The notes under the pieces were generated by a model, which saw only the letters and a program-made list of their open reading frames with translations, was not told the origin of the DNA and did no database searches. Source: Lucifuga dentata (lineage: Eukaryota > Chordata > Actinopteri > Ophidiiformes > Bythitidae). Taken from it: a stretch of DNA of 64,000 bases. Of this stretch, positions 1 to 12,300 are shown one piece after another. The position numbers and the translations under genes are program-made. Each line of letters starts with the position of its first letter. Positions within the stretch are counted from its first letter, which is position 1. Location of the stretch: NCBI GenBank assembly GCA_014773175.1, contig VXCM01000202.1:25629-89628 (forward strand). The letters are read 5' to 3'.

Positions 1-92
1 TATTTGGAAATTGGTTGTCAGTAATGTAATGTGGATACAGATTGCATTTCTTTGGGCTTAAACATGCAAAATCACTGGTGCAGTCCTTTAAA
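1..92 (+). repeat. Family A terminal-inverted-repeat element, right end only
   Basis: Ends with ...gggcttaaacatgcaaaatcactggtgcagtcctttaaa, the same terminus as the other family-A copies in this window. The rest of the element lies left of the window. Confidence 0.75.
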
Positions 93-130
93 TGCACTCC
101 TTTATCTTCAACTGTGCTATGCCTTCTCAG

Positions 131-310
131 ACCACAGAGGACAGCGGAGCGATGCAGGAGCTGCAGCTGCTGGTGCAGAGCCTGACCAAGAAGGTCGGAG
201 AAGCGGAGGAGCGCTACAGTTTGCTTCAGGAGCAGACGGACAGTCTGAAAGAGCTGCTGGCCACAGAAAAGGAGCAGTACAGCCAGAAAGAGAGCATGTA
301 CAAACAAAAC
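131..310 (+). CDS. golgb1: golgb1 exon (first in window), phase 0-0
   Basis: Acceptor ...cttctcag ends at 130 and donor gtaggt begins at 311. The 60 codons ([12 protein letters not shown]...ESMYKQN) are a coiled coil with regular heptads. This is an internal exon; the upstream coding exons lie outside the window. ATG 152 is a codon inside the exon, not the gene start. Confidence 0.85.
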
Positions 311-3300
311 GTAGGTTTTTTTTTTTTGTGTTTTCGTTTTTTTTTAAACAAATAATCGTTACACTTACTCCATAACATGTTACTGTGTGGATGCTTGGGC
401 CCATTGTTTCAAAACACTTGCAGACAGTGATTTTTTTTTTTTTTTTTTANTTTTTTTTTTTTTTTTTAATTAAAGATTTAGCAGTTTCTTGACCTTTCTG
501 GGAAATCTTTCTGTGCTTGTGGCAATTTTCAGACAATTACAGAAACACTATGACAACACAAACAATACGCACATCACAAACAGTACACAATAATATAAGA
601 CAACCAGGACTACTCACACCAACAAAACAGAAGGAAAAACAAAGTACAGCTTCCCCCTTCCAAAGAATTACTGATGTCTGGATTTCTTCTAAGTATGTAT
701 GTTTGTCTTTGTTTTTAGATCCAGACTTTCAAAGACATCATTCTCCAGAAAGACAACCAGCTGATGGAGATGAACCAGATGCATGAACAGGAGCTCTTCA
801 AACTAGCTGCTAAGTCTGATGCTAGTGCTGATTTAGAGCAGGTAATAACAACACAGTTATGCTTTATTATTCCTCTTAGTCCATTTGTTAGCAGGATATC
901 TCAGCAAACTTCTGAACCAATATGTATTTAATTAGGTCTCGGTCCAAGAAACAATCAGAATTTGGTTGTGATTCAGGTCTGTATGATGACCATCTTTGTT
1001 TATTAGTTGCATAACTATGTGTCTAACAGAGGAGAGACTTCATTGCAAATCATATCAGCGTGTTTGCAGGGTCACTAAATTAACTTAAATGTGTAAGTGA
1101 AATGAATTACCGGTAGATGTTTGGGCCTAATAGCATGTTAGAGAATGTAAACCTTATATTGTATTTTTTTACTATTATTGTGAAAGTGGTATTTACAGCT
1201 GCTAAAAGGAAGCAAACCAGAGATTGCTTTGTTACATTCACAGTCTATATGCATCTCTGCTTTTAAAATTATTGCAACACATGAGATAGAGTATCACATT
1301 TGGTATAATTAAATCTGAATATGTTGAGGTTTTGGTAGTGGACCATAAGCAGTCCAGAAAGTTTCCTGTTTTTCATTTGTTTTTCTCTCCTCATAAGCTT
1401 TTAAAGGCTCTGAAACAGAAGCTTCACGAGAAAGAGGAGGTGCTTCTGGGTAAAACTCAGGTCATTGATGTTCTCCAGGGAGAAGTGGATGGCAGAGACC
1501 AGCAGATAAAGGTCAGTGAAGACGTGCTTTTACTCATTTCTGCACCTTCAGCATTCCTGTACTCTTCGCGTATCACTTGTGATTAATTGCTCTGTTTAAA
1601 AAAAAAAAAAATCCTGCTTAGAATATTCTGCCTTGATGTATCTAACGTTCACATTACAAGCCTTAATGCTCAGTCCTGATTTTACAGTCAGATCTGATGT
1701 TTTTTGTCCTGAGGATTTACATTCATGTTTGTAAGTGACCTGTGTGTGACTCTGTGAACACAGCTCTGCCCTAAAAGGCCACACATACACATATTTCACA
1801 AAAAGCGAACAAATTAACGAATCTAACGTATTTGGAATCTCCTTGTGTCTCCACTGACCCCTTGCATTGTGGCTGTCTTCTGTATTTATTTTTACTCGGT
1901 GAGGTGCCAGCACTGAATAATGGCTTAGGAAATTTGCACCAGAGAAGTGAAATGTAAAAAATCCACATGAATTCTGATCTGACCGTTCACACAGCCAGAG
2001 ATCAGATATGAATCAGATCTAAAACTACATTCATTCATTCATTCATTCATTTATTTATTTCATGTAGTGTGCAATTACAGTCTCATACAGAACACAGAGT
2101 TCCAAACATTTCTCTCAAACATTTACACACATTCTATGAATGAAATCAGCAGGGAGAAGAGCAAAATCTTATAGCACAACATACATAGACTCAAGGTTTA
2201 TGCTATGATAACATATAGACAGTCATGCAGGTGCAACATACGCAAGTAGCCCAAATCTGATATGAAAAAAACAGATTTGGTTTGTTCACACTGCTCAGTA
2301 TAAAATCTGATTTGGGCCACTTCAGCCTGTAATGTGAACATAGCAAAAGAGTCAGTCTTTAGTTTTTCTCCAGACATCAAATCAAGTTACAAAGTTATTC
2401 CCATAGCTTCCATTCGCTGACCTCTATATCACCTCTCCCCCCTTGCAGGAGCTAACAGAGCGGCTCTGCCGGCTGCAGGTGGAGCGAGAGAGCCTGGAAT
2501 CCAAGATGGAGGCAGAGAAGCATGTGATGCGAGCACAACTTCGTGACCTGATGGAGAAGCAGCAGGCGGAGGTACAGCGAATGGCTGAGCAGCATCAGGC
2601 ACAGATGGTAGAAGCTCAGCAGGATCTCCTGGGACAGCTGGAGGAGTTGAGGAGGGCCTCGGCAGCAGCACCTCCAGCCAATCAGCAGGACTCAGGAAGC
2701 GGAAGCGTGTCCACTGATTTAGCCCCAATCCAAAGGATAACTGAGCTGGAAGGTTTGGCTGTTTCCATGTTGCACTAAGTCTTTCTATTTATTGTTTAAT
2801 CATAATGAAATACAGAAGAAAATTAATGCTGGTCTGCAGATGGTCTCTAAAACTGTTTTTTAACCAGCCAATTAGAAAATAACGATTTTGCATGTAAGCC
2901 CAATAAATACTACCTGCATACACGTTATGTCACTGACAATTTCCAAATCATAAAGCCGTATTTTAGTTTTCTTATTATTTTGTCCCTAATCTTTCAAAAT
3001 CAAAGGTTCAGGTGACACACCCACCTTAAAATTCAATGTTTCACCTTCTAACACGTATGTCCAAATGTAGAGGAGACAATTGTTTGTAAATTCTCGGTAA
3101 AAGCAGTCTCCTCCTGGGACTATGTTCCTTGGTGGAGACATACATTGTCTTTTGTGCAGCTCCGTGTTGGACCAGTTAAATAAAGTTACTTGGACAAAAA
3201 AACTTAATAGATGTTGTGTTTGCTGTGATGGATTACCTATCTCAAGCATATTTCAGGTGTGTACAAGTTGATTTTAATGGAGTATTAGAATGAACTGAAA

Positions 3301-6300
3301 CCAATGCAGTCTGGAGAGTTGGGAAAAAAAATTCTGAAATGTACTGCTCTAGTATTATATTACCGGAAATGGATGTCATTAACATATCATGTCTTTGGTA
3401 TGTATATATTGGGCTCAAACATTCAAAATTGCTGGTATTGTCCTTTAAATGTTTGGCAAACTGTTACAGCAATGACAAAAGTAAATATTTGTAATTATTC
3501 TCTTTATTGCTTTTTCATCTATTTCAACAAATTTTCTTTTGCTTAATTTTCAGCCCAAGCAAAGCAAAAAATGGATGAAGCCAACAGATCAGAGGCCAAG
3601 TTCCTGAAAATGAAAGCCTGGACTAAATCCCGAATAAGACAATTGGAAGAGGAGCTGAAGAAAAGCCAGGTCAGCTGACCAACATTTGACTGTTGACAAT
3701 TTCTTGGTAATTACTGCATTCTTAGAGATGTACATTTTATTTTCTGCAATGCTGAGAGGAGTAAATTTCCAGGAGTACCATCAATACATTAACGTATTGA
3801 TGATGAACAATTTAAACTGAAGTATCCCTCTTCTAAAATTGTTTCATTGCACCTGCTACAAGAAAGAATTTCATAAACTGATAACATTTAATTTTCTATC
3901 GTACCATCAGTCTCGTAGCTCAGATGCATATCTATTAACCAGAGTAAAAGGATAAAATAGATTTTAAAAAATGTCGTAAAGAAATCTTCTGAGCAAGGTT
4001 GTCAGGTGATGAGAAATGAGATTTTAAAGCAACTTAAGAGATGTTCACCTCATTTTCTTTAGGCTGGACTTGCACCCCCAGACCTGACTGCGTTGCGGAG
4101 TCGCATCACAGCACTTGAGGAGGAGCGAGAAGAAAATCTCTGGAAACTGGAGCAATATGATGAGCTCAAAGTGAAGAATGGTACAAAGCCAAACTGCAAA
4201 ATGAATATGTGCTTTCTTTCTAGAAATATCAGCGCTCCTCATTTTCATAATAAATTTTGGTCAGCCACTGGCAGCAAATTCTGCAATGTGAGAATAGTTT
4301 GATCCTTAAAGTACAATACCAGTGATTTAGCATGTTCAAGTCCAGTATATACATACACTTTATTTATTGACAACCGTTTCCCAAAATATACTACTGATGT
4401 GGTAAATTTTCCTTTTTTTTTTTCCCTACCTCCCAGACTGNCGTTTCCCAAAATATACTACTGATGTGGTAAATTTTCCTTTTTTTTTTTCCCTACCTCC
4501 CAGACTGCATTTGGTTTTACTTAATTCCAGTATGCTATAAAAATGAACTTGTAGAGACTTGAAATGCGCTTGAGGTACGTAATCTATCACAGTATGTCTC
4601 TTAAGTTTTATATAACTTTATTGAACCTATCCAACATGGAGCTGCACAGAAGACATGTATGTCTCCGTCAGGGAGTAGAGTCCCAGGAGAAGACGACTTT
4701 TACAGAGGAATTAAAATGAGTGCCTTCTACAATCATGCAAAAGTGTTAGCAGGCAAAACATTGAATTTTAAGGTGGGTGTAACCTGAACATTTGATTTTG
4801 AAAGATAAGGGGATTTGAAAAGTTATGAGATATGGTTTTATGTTTTGAAAATTGTCAATAACGTGACGTGGATGCAGGTAGTATATATTGGGCTCAGAAA
4901 TGCAAAATCGTTGGTTTGGTCCTTTAAACAATATTTCTGTTCAAATTGTTTGACATTTGTTTGACATTTACTATCAGACATGCTGGAGACTAAGCTGGTG
5001 ATTTATGAGGAGCAACAGAGGACATTACAAGCAGACCTGGAGCAGGTTACCAAGAGGGCTGCATCTCAGGTTAGTGGTTAAGTTCTTTCAAGCAGTTTTC
5101 AAATCGTCGAGTACAGCTGATGAGATGCCACATTGTAAACCTGCTCATTGTTTGTTATTCTGTCTCCCTTCTGCTCCATCTGGCCTCAGGCAAGTGAGTC
5201 AGGCAGTGTTGATGACACTCAGAGCCAGGTCCTGGAGTGGCAGGAGATGGTCTCTGAGGCAGTCAGCGCCAGGGACCGGGCCAGGGAGGAGAAAGCCGTC
5301 ATGGCCCTCCGCATTAGTCACATGGAAGAGGAAAGAGAGGGTAAGGCCATTATGAGAGGATGATAAATGCTTATTTAAATGGAAAGCTGAGTGGCTGCTG
5401 ATGCAATAAAACATCCAAATGATTTATCACCACTCGGTAGATTTGATTTTGCAGTACCTGTGGCTGTTGGTTATTCAGTTGATTCCAGTTTTCATTCCAT
5501 GCCAGGGGACAGACAAAGGCAATCCCAACTGCAAGCAACACACCCAGTTTGTTTCATGTACAATATTCATATCACTCATTTTATTTCTTATTTAACTGCT
5601 GTATTATTGGGAGTGGCAACTGTTTATTTTAACAAGCACATTTCATTTTATAACTCCATTTTATTTTTTTTAAATTGCTGTATCCTCCCTTATATTCTGC
5701 AAAAGACACACAGTTCATGTTTGACTGTCTTCTGTTACCTGTCTGACTGAGCATAACTTGATTTGTCCCTTGTCCTCACTGTTACACCATTGTCATTGGG
5801 GAGCATTTGGCTGACCCCCACGCTGCCTCCCATCTCATGGACGTCAGCCCTCCCTCACTCTCTCTCTCAGCCCCTGCTCCAGGGATGGGAGCAGCCACAC
5901 AGAACGGTTTCCCATCAGTTTTGTGCATGCAGGTCCTCCCCAACCTCCAGTGCATCTCTTGCTCACTGTACTGTCTGCAGTTTCCCTGAATTTCTTTTGT
6001 GGGGTTAAACTGCAGGCAGTACAGTGGCAGCCTGCACGTTAAGTCATTATGTTTTTCCTCTCTGGTGTTTTTGTTCCTCTGTGCCATTCCTTCACCCCTT
6101 CTGTTCCTTTTTACAGTTCTTCTCACCTTTGTTGATTTTTTTTTTTTTTTTTTTTCTTTTTAATGTGACCACACTACAATCTGATGTATTAACACGCCAA
6201 AATGATAACACAGCAAATGTAATTGGGATGGCTGGATTTGCACTAATCCCAGGAAGAGGACTAAAGTTTAACAACTTCAGTCATCAAGCAGAGTTGAGAT

Positions 6301-9300
6301 TCCGCACCTTATATGGCTTCAAATGGTAACAAAATTCAAATATAATGTTTAAATACATCATTAATATGATAATGATGCAGGAGGTATAGGTGTACTGAAG
6401 TTAACTTATTGGAAATAATCTTCATTACTGATAATGCTCACTCAATGCAGGCCTTCTCAACTCTATAAATAAATTATAGTATTTGGAGTTATGAGAGGGA
6501 ATAGGCACAAGCAAGTATATCCTTGTCTGTTATCAAATAATGTTCACTGACAACGGACATATAGCTATTTTATAAAAATGCATACTCTAAAAAAGCATTT
6601 GAATCTTTAAAGTTAAATAAAACCAAAAGTCAAGCTTAAAATGCAGCACTTAACAATCCCTTTTTATACTAATTGTTACTGTTGACTTTGATTTGCGTTT
6701 GGCTCCTCTGATTGTTAAATTACAGGATCAGTCAAGTGGATTCGGCGTTAATGAGACCTGAAAGTGCGTGCAGCAGGGAGCGGTATGAATAATGAGACTC
6801 CCAACACTTGAGTCTTGGCTCAAGGTTTGAAGGAGTCTTGTATTTAATCGCCGTTGCTAGTTAGTTAGTTTTAGTTACAATACTGATAGAAAAAAAAGAA
6901 GAAAGTTCATGTACTTGCCAAGCATATGCACATTTCCCCTCATACATATATATTCAAAAATATGCATTCAGACATTTAAAAAAGATAATTTGAAGTTGAA
7001 GGCTTTTCTCCCCTTTCAGTCTAACTATTCACTTAATATCTAACTCCACACTCTCCACACCATGCAAATGTTTATCTGTTTTTATATGCCTTGATAGAGG
7101 CATGGATCAAATCAAGTGGCATAGATGTGTACCTTAGGGGTATGGAGTACACGGCACCATCATGGATCGTCTCGCCTCGTTTTTTGATCTAGCTGGCAGC
7201 TACACAGTCATTTTCAGTGGAAAATTGGAAAGCACAGCCTTTATAGTGAACCCTCCAGATTGGCACCACAGTCGATCAATAGCATTATTAAGTGGCTTCG
7301 CATGTAACTTAGTAACTCAAAAAAGTGGATTTGGTTTTAAATTGCTCTTTAAAAGGAGAATCAGTTTTTAAGAATTGAACAAAAAGTTGAATTTTATTGT
7401 GTGATTTGATTCAAATAAGGTAATTTTTCATTTTGGGGAGGAAAATAAGTTTATGCAAAATAAATAAACTGCTCATCCCAGTTGAAAACAATCTGATGGC
7501 CTTCATCACAGTGAAAAAGAATGAAATACCACTATGACTGTATACCTGAACTAATTTAATGAAAGCCTGATTAATTGTGGTTTGGGGTTTTGTACTTGTG
7601 TCTGATGTCACTCAGTTCTGCTGCATGTTAGTGTTGCTTTCATAGGCACAAGCAAAAGCAAATCTACTGTAAACCAGAAGGATTTACTTTGTCTTAATAA
7701 TACTGCCATGCCTCTATCCTTCTTGTATCATCCCTGCATTTGTGGTCAGTGTAGGTGATACAGTTAATCTCTCAATGTTTTTCTCTGTTTTACTAATAAA
7801 TCATCATCTTCCTAGAGTTGGCTCTCTTCTGTTTCAGCCATTTTTTTTTACATACTTACAATTGTCTTTGCTAGTACTGATAGATGTTACATAGCAAATT
7901 GTCCCATAAGATTAGTCATATTGAATAGAGCCCTTTCCTATTTGCATGACTTGACCAGTTTGATCTTAACCCACACTGACCACAGCTTAATCCACTGAAA
8001 CCTTTCTCTCCCCCCTCTCCCCGCTCGTGCTTTGAGCTACCCCTTTCCTACCGCCCACATATAATAATCTGCATGTTATCACAAAACAGATGGGAACCTG
8101 TTTTGTTCATACTGCTATTGCTGATTAAATTTGGCACTCCCTGCTTGCATTCTATGCTGCTAAATGAAAATCTGTTATATTAAAAGTGCTGCAAGAATTC
8201 CCTTAAATTTGTACCTGTCCAGTTTTACACTAAATGAGGCTATTCAAAAAACAGTGTTGACATGTTTGTTTTAAATGTGACTCTGACTCAACAAAATCAG
8301 CCCTCTCCTTCCTCCCACGGCCACTTCTGTTGTCTGTCTCTCACATGTTTGAATGCAGCCTGTTTTTCCTCACTGTGCAAATGGCTCTGACCAGAATGTT
8401 GCTTTTGGAAAGTGTTGCACATGTACAAATTAATAGACGCCCCGTGTACCATATGTAAAGGACCGCATACATGTTTGGAGTTTGGACTACACGTTCTTCA
8501 TCCTTCTTTTATTGTCTATCTTCATTCTCTTCTAACCTCTTTCTCTCTGTTCTCTCTTGCTGTCCTTTCTGTCAAGTGCAAACTGTTCTCTGTTCAAGTC
8601 TCCCTCTTCACCTCAAACATCAATCCTATCACTCGTGTTACCTTCTATCCAGCTCATATCCTGTCTTCAAAAAACAGTCACCTTTCACTCTGCCACCATT
8701 CTTTCCACCCCTTTTATACTGCCCCCCCATCCATAAATACCCCCCTCCTTTCCCTGTGGCACAAAACTGATTGAGGATGACTGGTTCTTTCCTGGCTGCT
8801 CCGATCCAGCTCTGGCCAGCCGGCAGCAGGAGTTGGAGGAGGAGCTGCCCCAGGCTCGGGGGCTCAGGCAACACAAGGCCAAGAAGCTAGTGGCCCCTGC
8901 CCAGCAAAGCCTACAGGTAAGTGGACAGGTTGACATTACTAATGTGGCTGTAGTTGTGGTTGTGTGGCGACTGCAAGAATTTGTGGAAATTCAACCAATA
9001 CGCTCAAAAGCTTGAATGTTCCGCTTATCACAACTGTTTTCCACTTAAAAGAATCAAATTCAGAACCTACTAGTCTACTACCTACTAGCCTGGACATTTT
9101 ATGCCTACTAGCCTAGGCATAAAAGAAGTCAAATGTTGCCTCAACAAATAATTGCAAGCGCATTAATAACCAATGGATTCTATTCTCCCAAAGTTGGGTT
9201 CTCAGGCAATGATTATCCCAGGCTGTATTTATACCCTTATAAAGTATTTATAACCATATACTATTTATAACCTTATAAACATAACCATAGTTAAAAAAAA

Positions 9301-12300
9301 AAAAAAAAAAAANAAAAAAAAAAAAAAAAAATAGCTAAAAGTCTCTTAACAGTTTCTCAGACAGCTACCTTTTTACACAGACAAATGGCTACTAGCTGTT
9401 CTAAAAATCCAAGAAGCATTCACAGGTACATACTAAAATGTAAAAAAAAAAAAAAATGAAAGACTTATCCACTTGAAGGTTTTCCACAAATTTAGCACAA
9501 CGGAATAATTGCAACAAAACTGTCCTGATCCTGGCAGGACTGATTGGTTGAGAGGAGACTTTAACCCTCTTATTCTAAAATTCATACCACATAAGTTGGC
9601 CTCCCTGGTTTTTCCCTGATTCATTTAACATTCATTCATCCCACTTACAGGAGGACTTTGAGTTTGATGGACAGCTGCCATTCCTGGATCCCAGCAGCAC
9701 CTCGGAGAGCACCACCCCAATGGAAGGGGAGAACATGGGAGGTTGGTGGCCCGAGTACAGTACTCCTGACACAGGTGTGAAAACAGCTAGACAGTTTACA
9801 CTAGCATGCACATGGTCATCCACATATCACTTTGGGAAACTTAAGTTGTATTTGGGTTGATATTTTATTGTTTTCAACATGCTTGTGCAGTGTTATGGCT
9901 GATGGTTGTTGCCTTTTTTTTTTTTTTTTTTTTTTTATCTAACCCACCGAAATTCTGAACGCAAGTCCTGGCTTTACTGAAGGGGAAAATATCTGCTGTA
10001 CATGGTTATAAGCACACGCCATACCTTGGTTTACATTTTCATCAGTTTTTATGTCTGGACACGTGCATGCTGGTTGAGCTGGCTAGTTTCTGGCTTCATT
10101 GGGATTAGTCCATACTGAATGCACTGAACTCTTGTGAGATTGTATAAATTTAGGTGGCAACGTACTCCCCATCCCTGGTAAGTTTTTTTTTTTTTCTCCC
10201 ATTGTTTGCATGCCCTGATCTTTTCTCTTCTGTTCTCATTTCTTGTGCCCTGCTAGTGGTGCTGCTGGTTATAAAACCCAAATAAAAAAAAACAGGAATT
10301 CTCAGTAAAATAACTTAGAAGTGGGAATTATGAATGCTTTGTGTGAGAAGTTCTTTTTAATGTTAATAGACTGATGTTTTTATTTTATTTTATTTTATTT
10401 TATTTTTTTGGTGTAGCCAGTAAATCTTGAATTGCATTTCTCTTTTCTTGTTTTAAATTTGTTTAAAACAAGAAATTTATTTATTTATTTTCTTGTTTTT
10501 TTTTAATTCATCTACCTTTATGTTAGTGAATATGTGCTTCATCCTTGGATCATATCCATATGCTCTGTTGTCCTCAAGATGTTCACTCACTTTTTTCTGG
10601 TTGCATCAGTGCAATAATGACTAAGTTGCTCTTGTGATTTATCTAAATGCATTCATGAATTTCCAAATGGTTCCAGGTGGTTTGCGGTCTGTTGTGGAGG
10701 AACTGGAGCTAGAAAGGAACCAACTGCAGGAGCAGATACTGAGCCTGGAGGAGCGCTGCCACGATCTGGAGGATCGGCTGCAGCTTCAGGCCCGCATCGA
10801 GGCATTACAGGTAACCTCACATAACCCCAACATACGGTTCTCATATTCTCAGAATATTTCTCTTGTCAAATATTGAATTACTTACTCACACTGGGACTTG
10901 TCTTCATGACATGTATCTGTTGTACACATACACACAAGCACACACACATATGCAGCATACACAGTTGTGAATGGTTTGTACTGTAAACGATGATGATGAT
11001 GATGATGATGATGATGAGAAGAAAATAGGTACAGGATGAGTGAATTGCATGTTCCCCCCAAGACTAGGATTTTGTAACACCCTTCTAACACAGGTGACGT
11101 TTGGTGTAGATGACGATGAGCAGCCATATTGGGTCTCTCAGGTGTGTTTTGTCTGCGTGCGCTAGAGAGAGAGCACCTCTGGCGGTGAAGGTTAATGGTG
11201 TGGTGTGCTTGTTTAATCTAAAAGAAAACACATTTTGTTTATGCTTTGTAAATAATGATTCAAGCAAGTGCAGCACTCTACTGCAGACTCACTGGGTGTG
11301 GTGTATCAACACTAGTGCTAATCCTGTAATTATCATTAATAGAGAACATCAGTTCATGTTTATCATGTGAATAGGTAAATAATTGTAATAAGATCAGTGA
11401 CAACAGCAATGGTACTTTTAAGTAATTGCACCATTTTTCAGCAGGTCTGCTTTCATCCACTTCTGTGTGCAGTGTGAAAATTTTTTATTTGGTTCTTTGA
11501 GAGTTTAGTCTTTTCATATTGATCTTTCTTTTCTTCCACTGTAGAATGAGTCAGAGAGACTACAAAGCCAGCTATCCAGTGTACGAAGTCAACAGAGCAG
11601 AGATGCAGAGAAGCATCAACTGCTGGTTAGCAATCTCAACGAACAGCTCAGAGGGTAAGCTATTCAGTCACAGTAGCTAATTTTTAATTACACTGAAATG
11701 TATCAGTGTACATGTTGAAAGACTGTTTGTAGAGAGTACACCTTTCTGACTATGAAGTAATTAATTAAACTAGTGCAGTGCTCGTTCAAAATGTTCCTAT
11801 TCGGAACTGGCCACCATAATTTTGTTCTGCACGTCCTCGCAAGCTAGCTTTGTTTGCAGTGCACATTCAAAACGTACGTGTTCAGAACTGGCCGGACTTT
11901 ATGATGTGCACCGCAGCCTGCCATAATTTTGTTCTGCACATCCTCTTGAGCTAGCTTTGTTTGCTATATGGGGTTGGGTTGAGACCGTGGCACTGACCAG
12001 AGCATATGCTGCTGCGCCTGAAGCATATCCTGCTGTTGTGCCCAGAGCGTATCCTGCTGCGCGGACTACGTTTTACTGCTCAATTTGAGAACTACTCATC
12101 CAAACAACTTCACATAAAACACTGCACGTCCTTGGGTCCTGAGCAATGAACCTGCCGAATTTCAACTTCATACATTGCCGGGTTCTAGAGATATNGTCCT
12201 TGGGTCCTGAGCAATGAACCTGCCGAATTTCAACTTCATACATTGCCGGGTTCTAGAGATATTGGTGCCACAAACAGAGATTTTGTCTTTATAGTTAGAT

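Noticed and set aside
5840..5930. Possible extra golgb1 exon (cccctgctccagggatgggagc..., 36 nt between AG and a GT)
   Set aside because: It is phase-compatible but has a weak donor (gtttcc), lies in a pyrimidine-rich tract and has no giantin-like composition.
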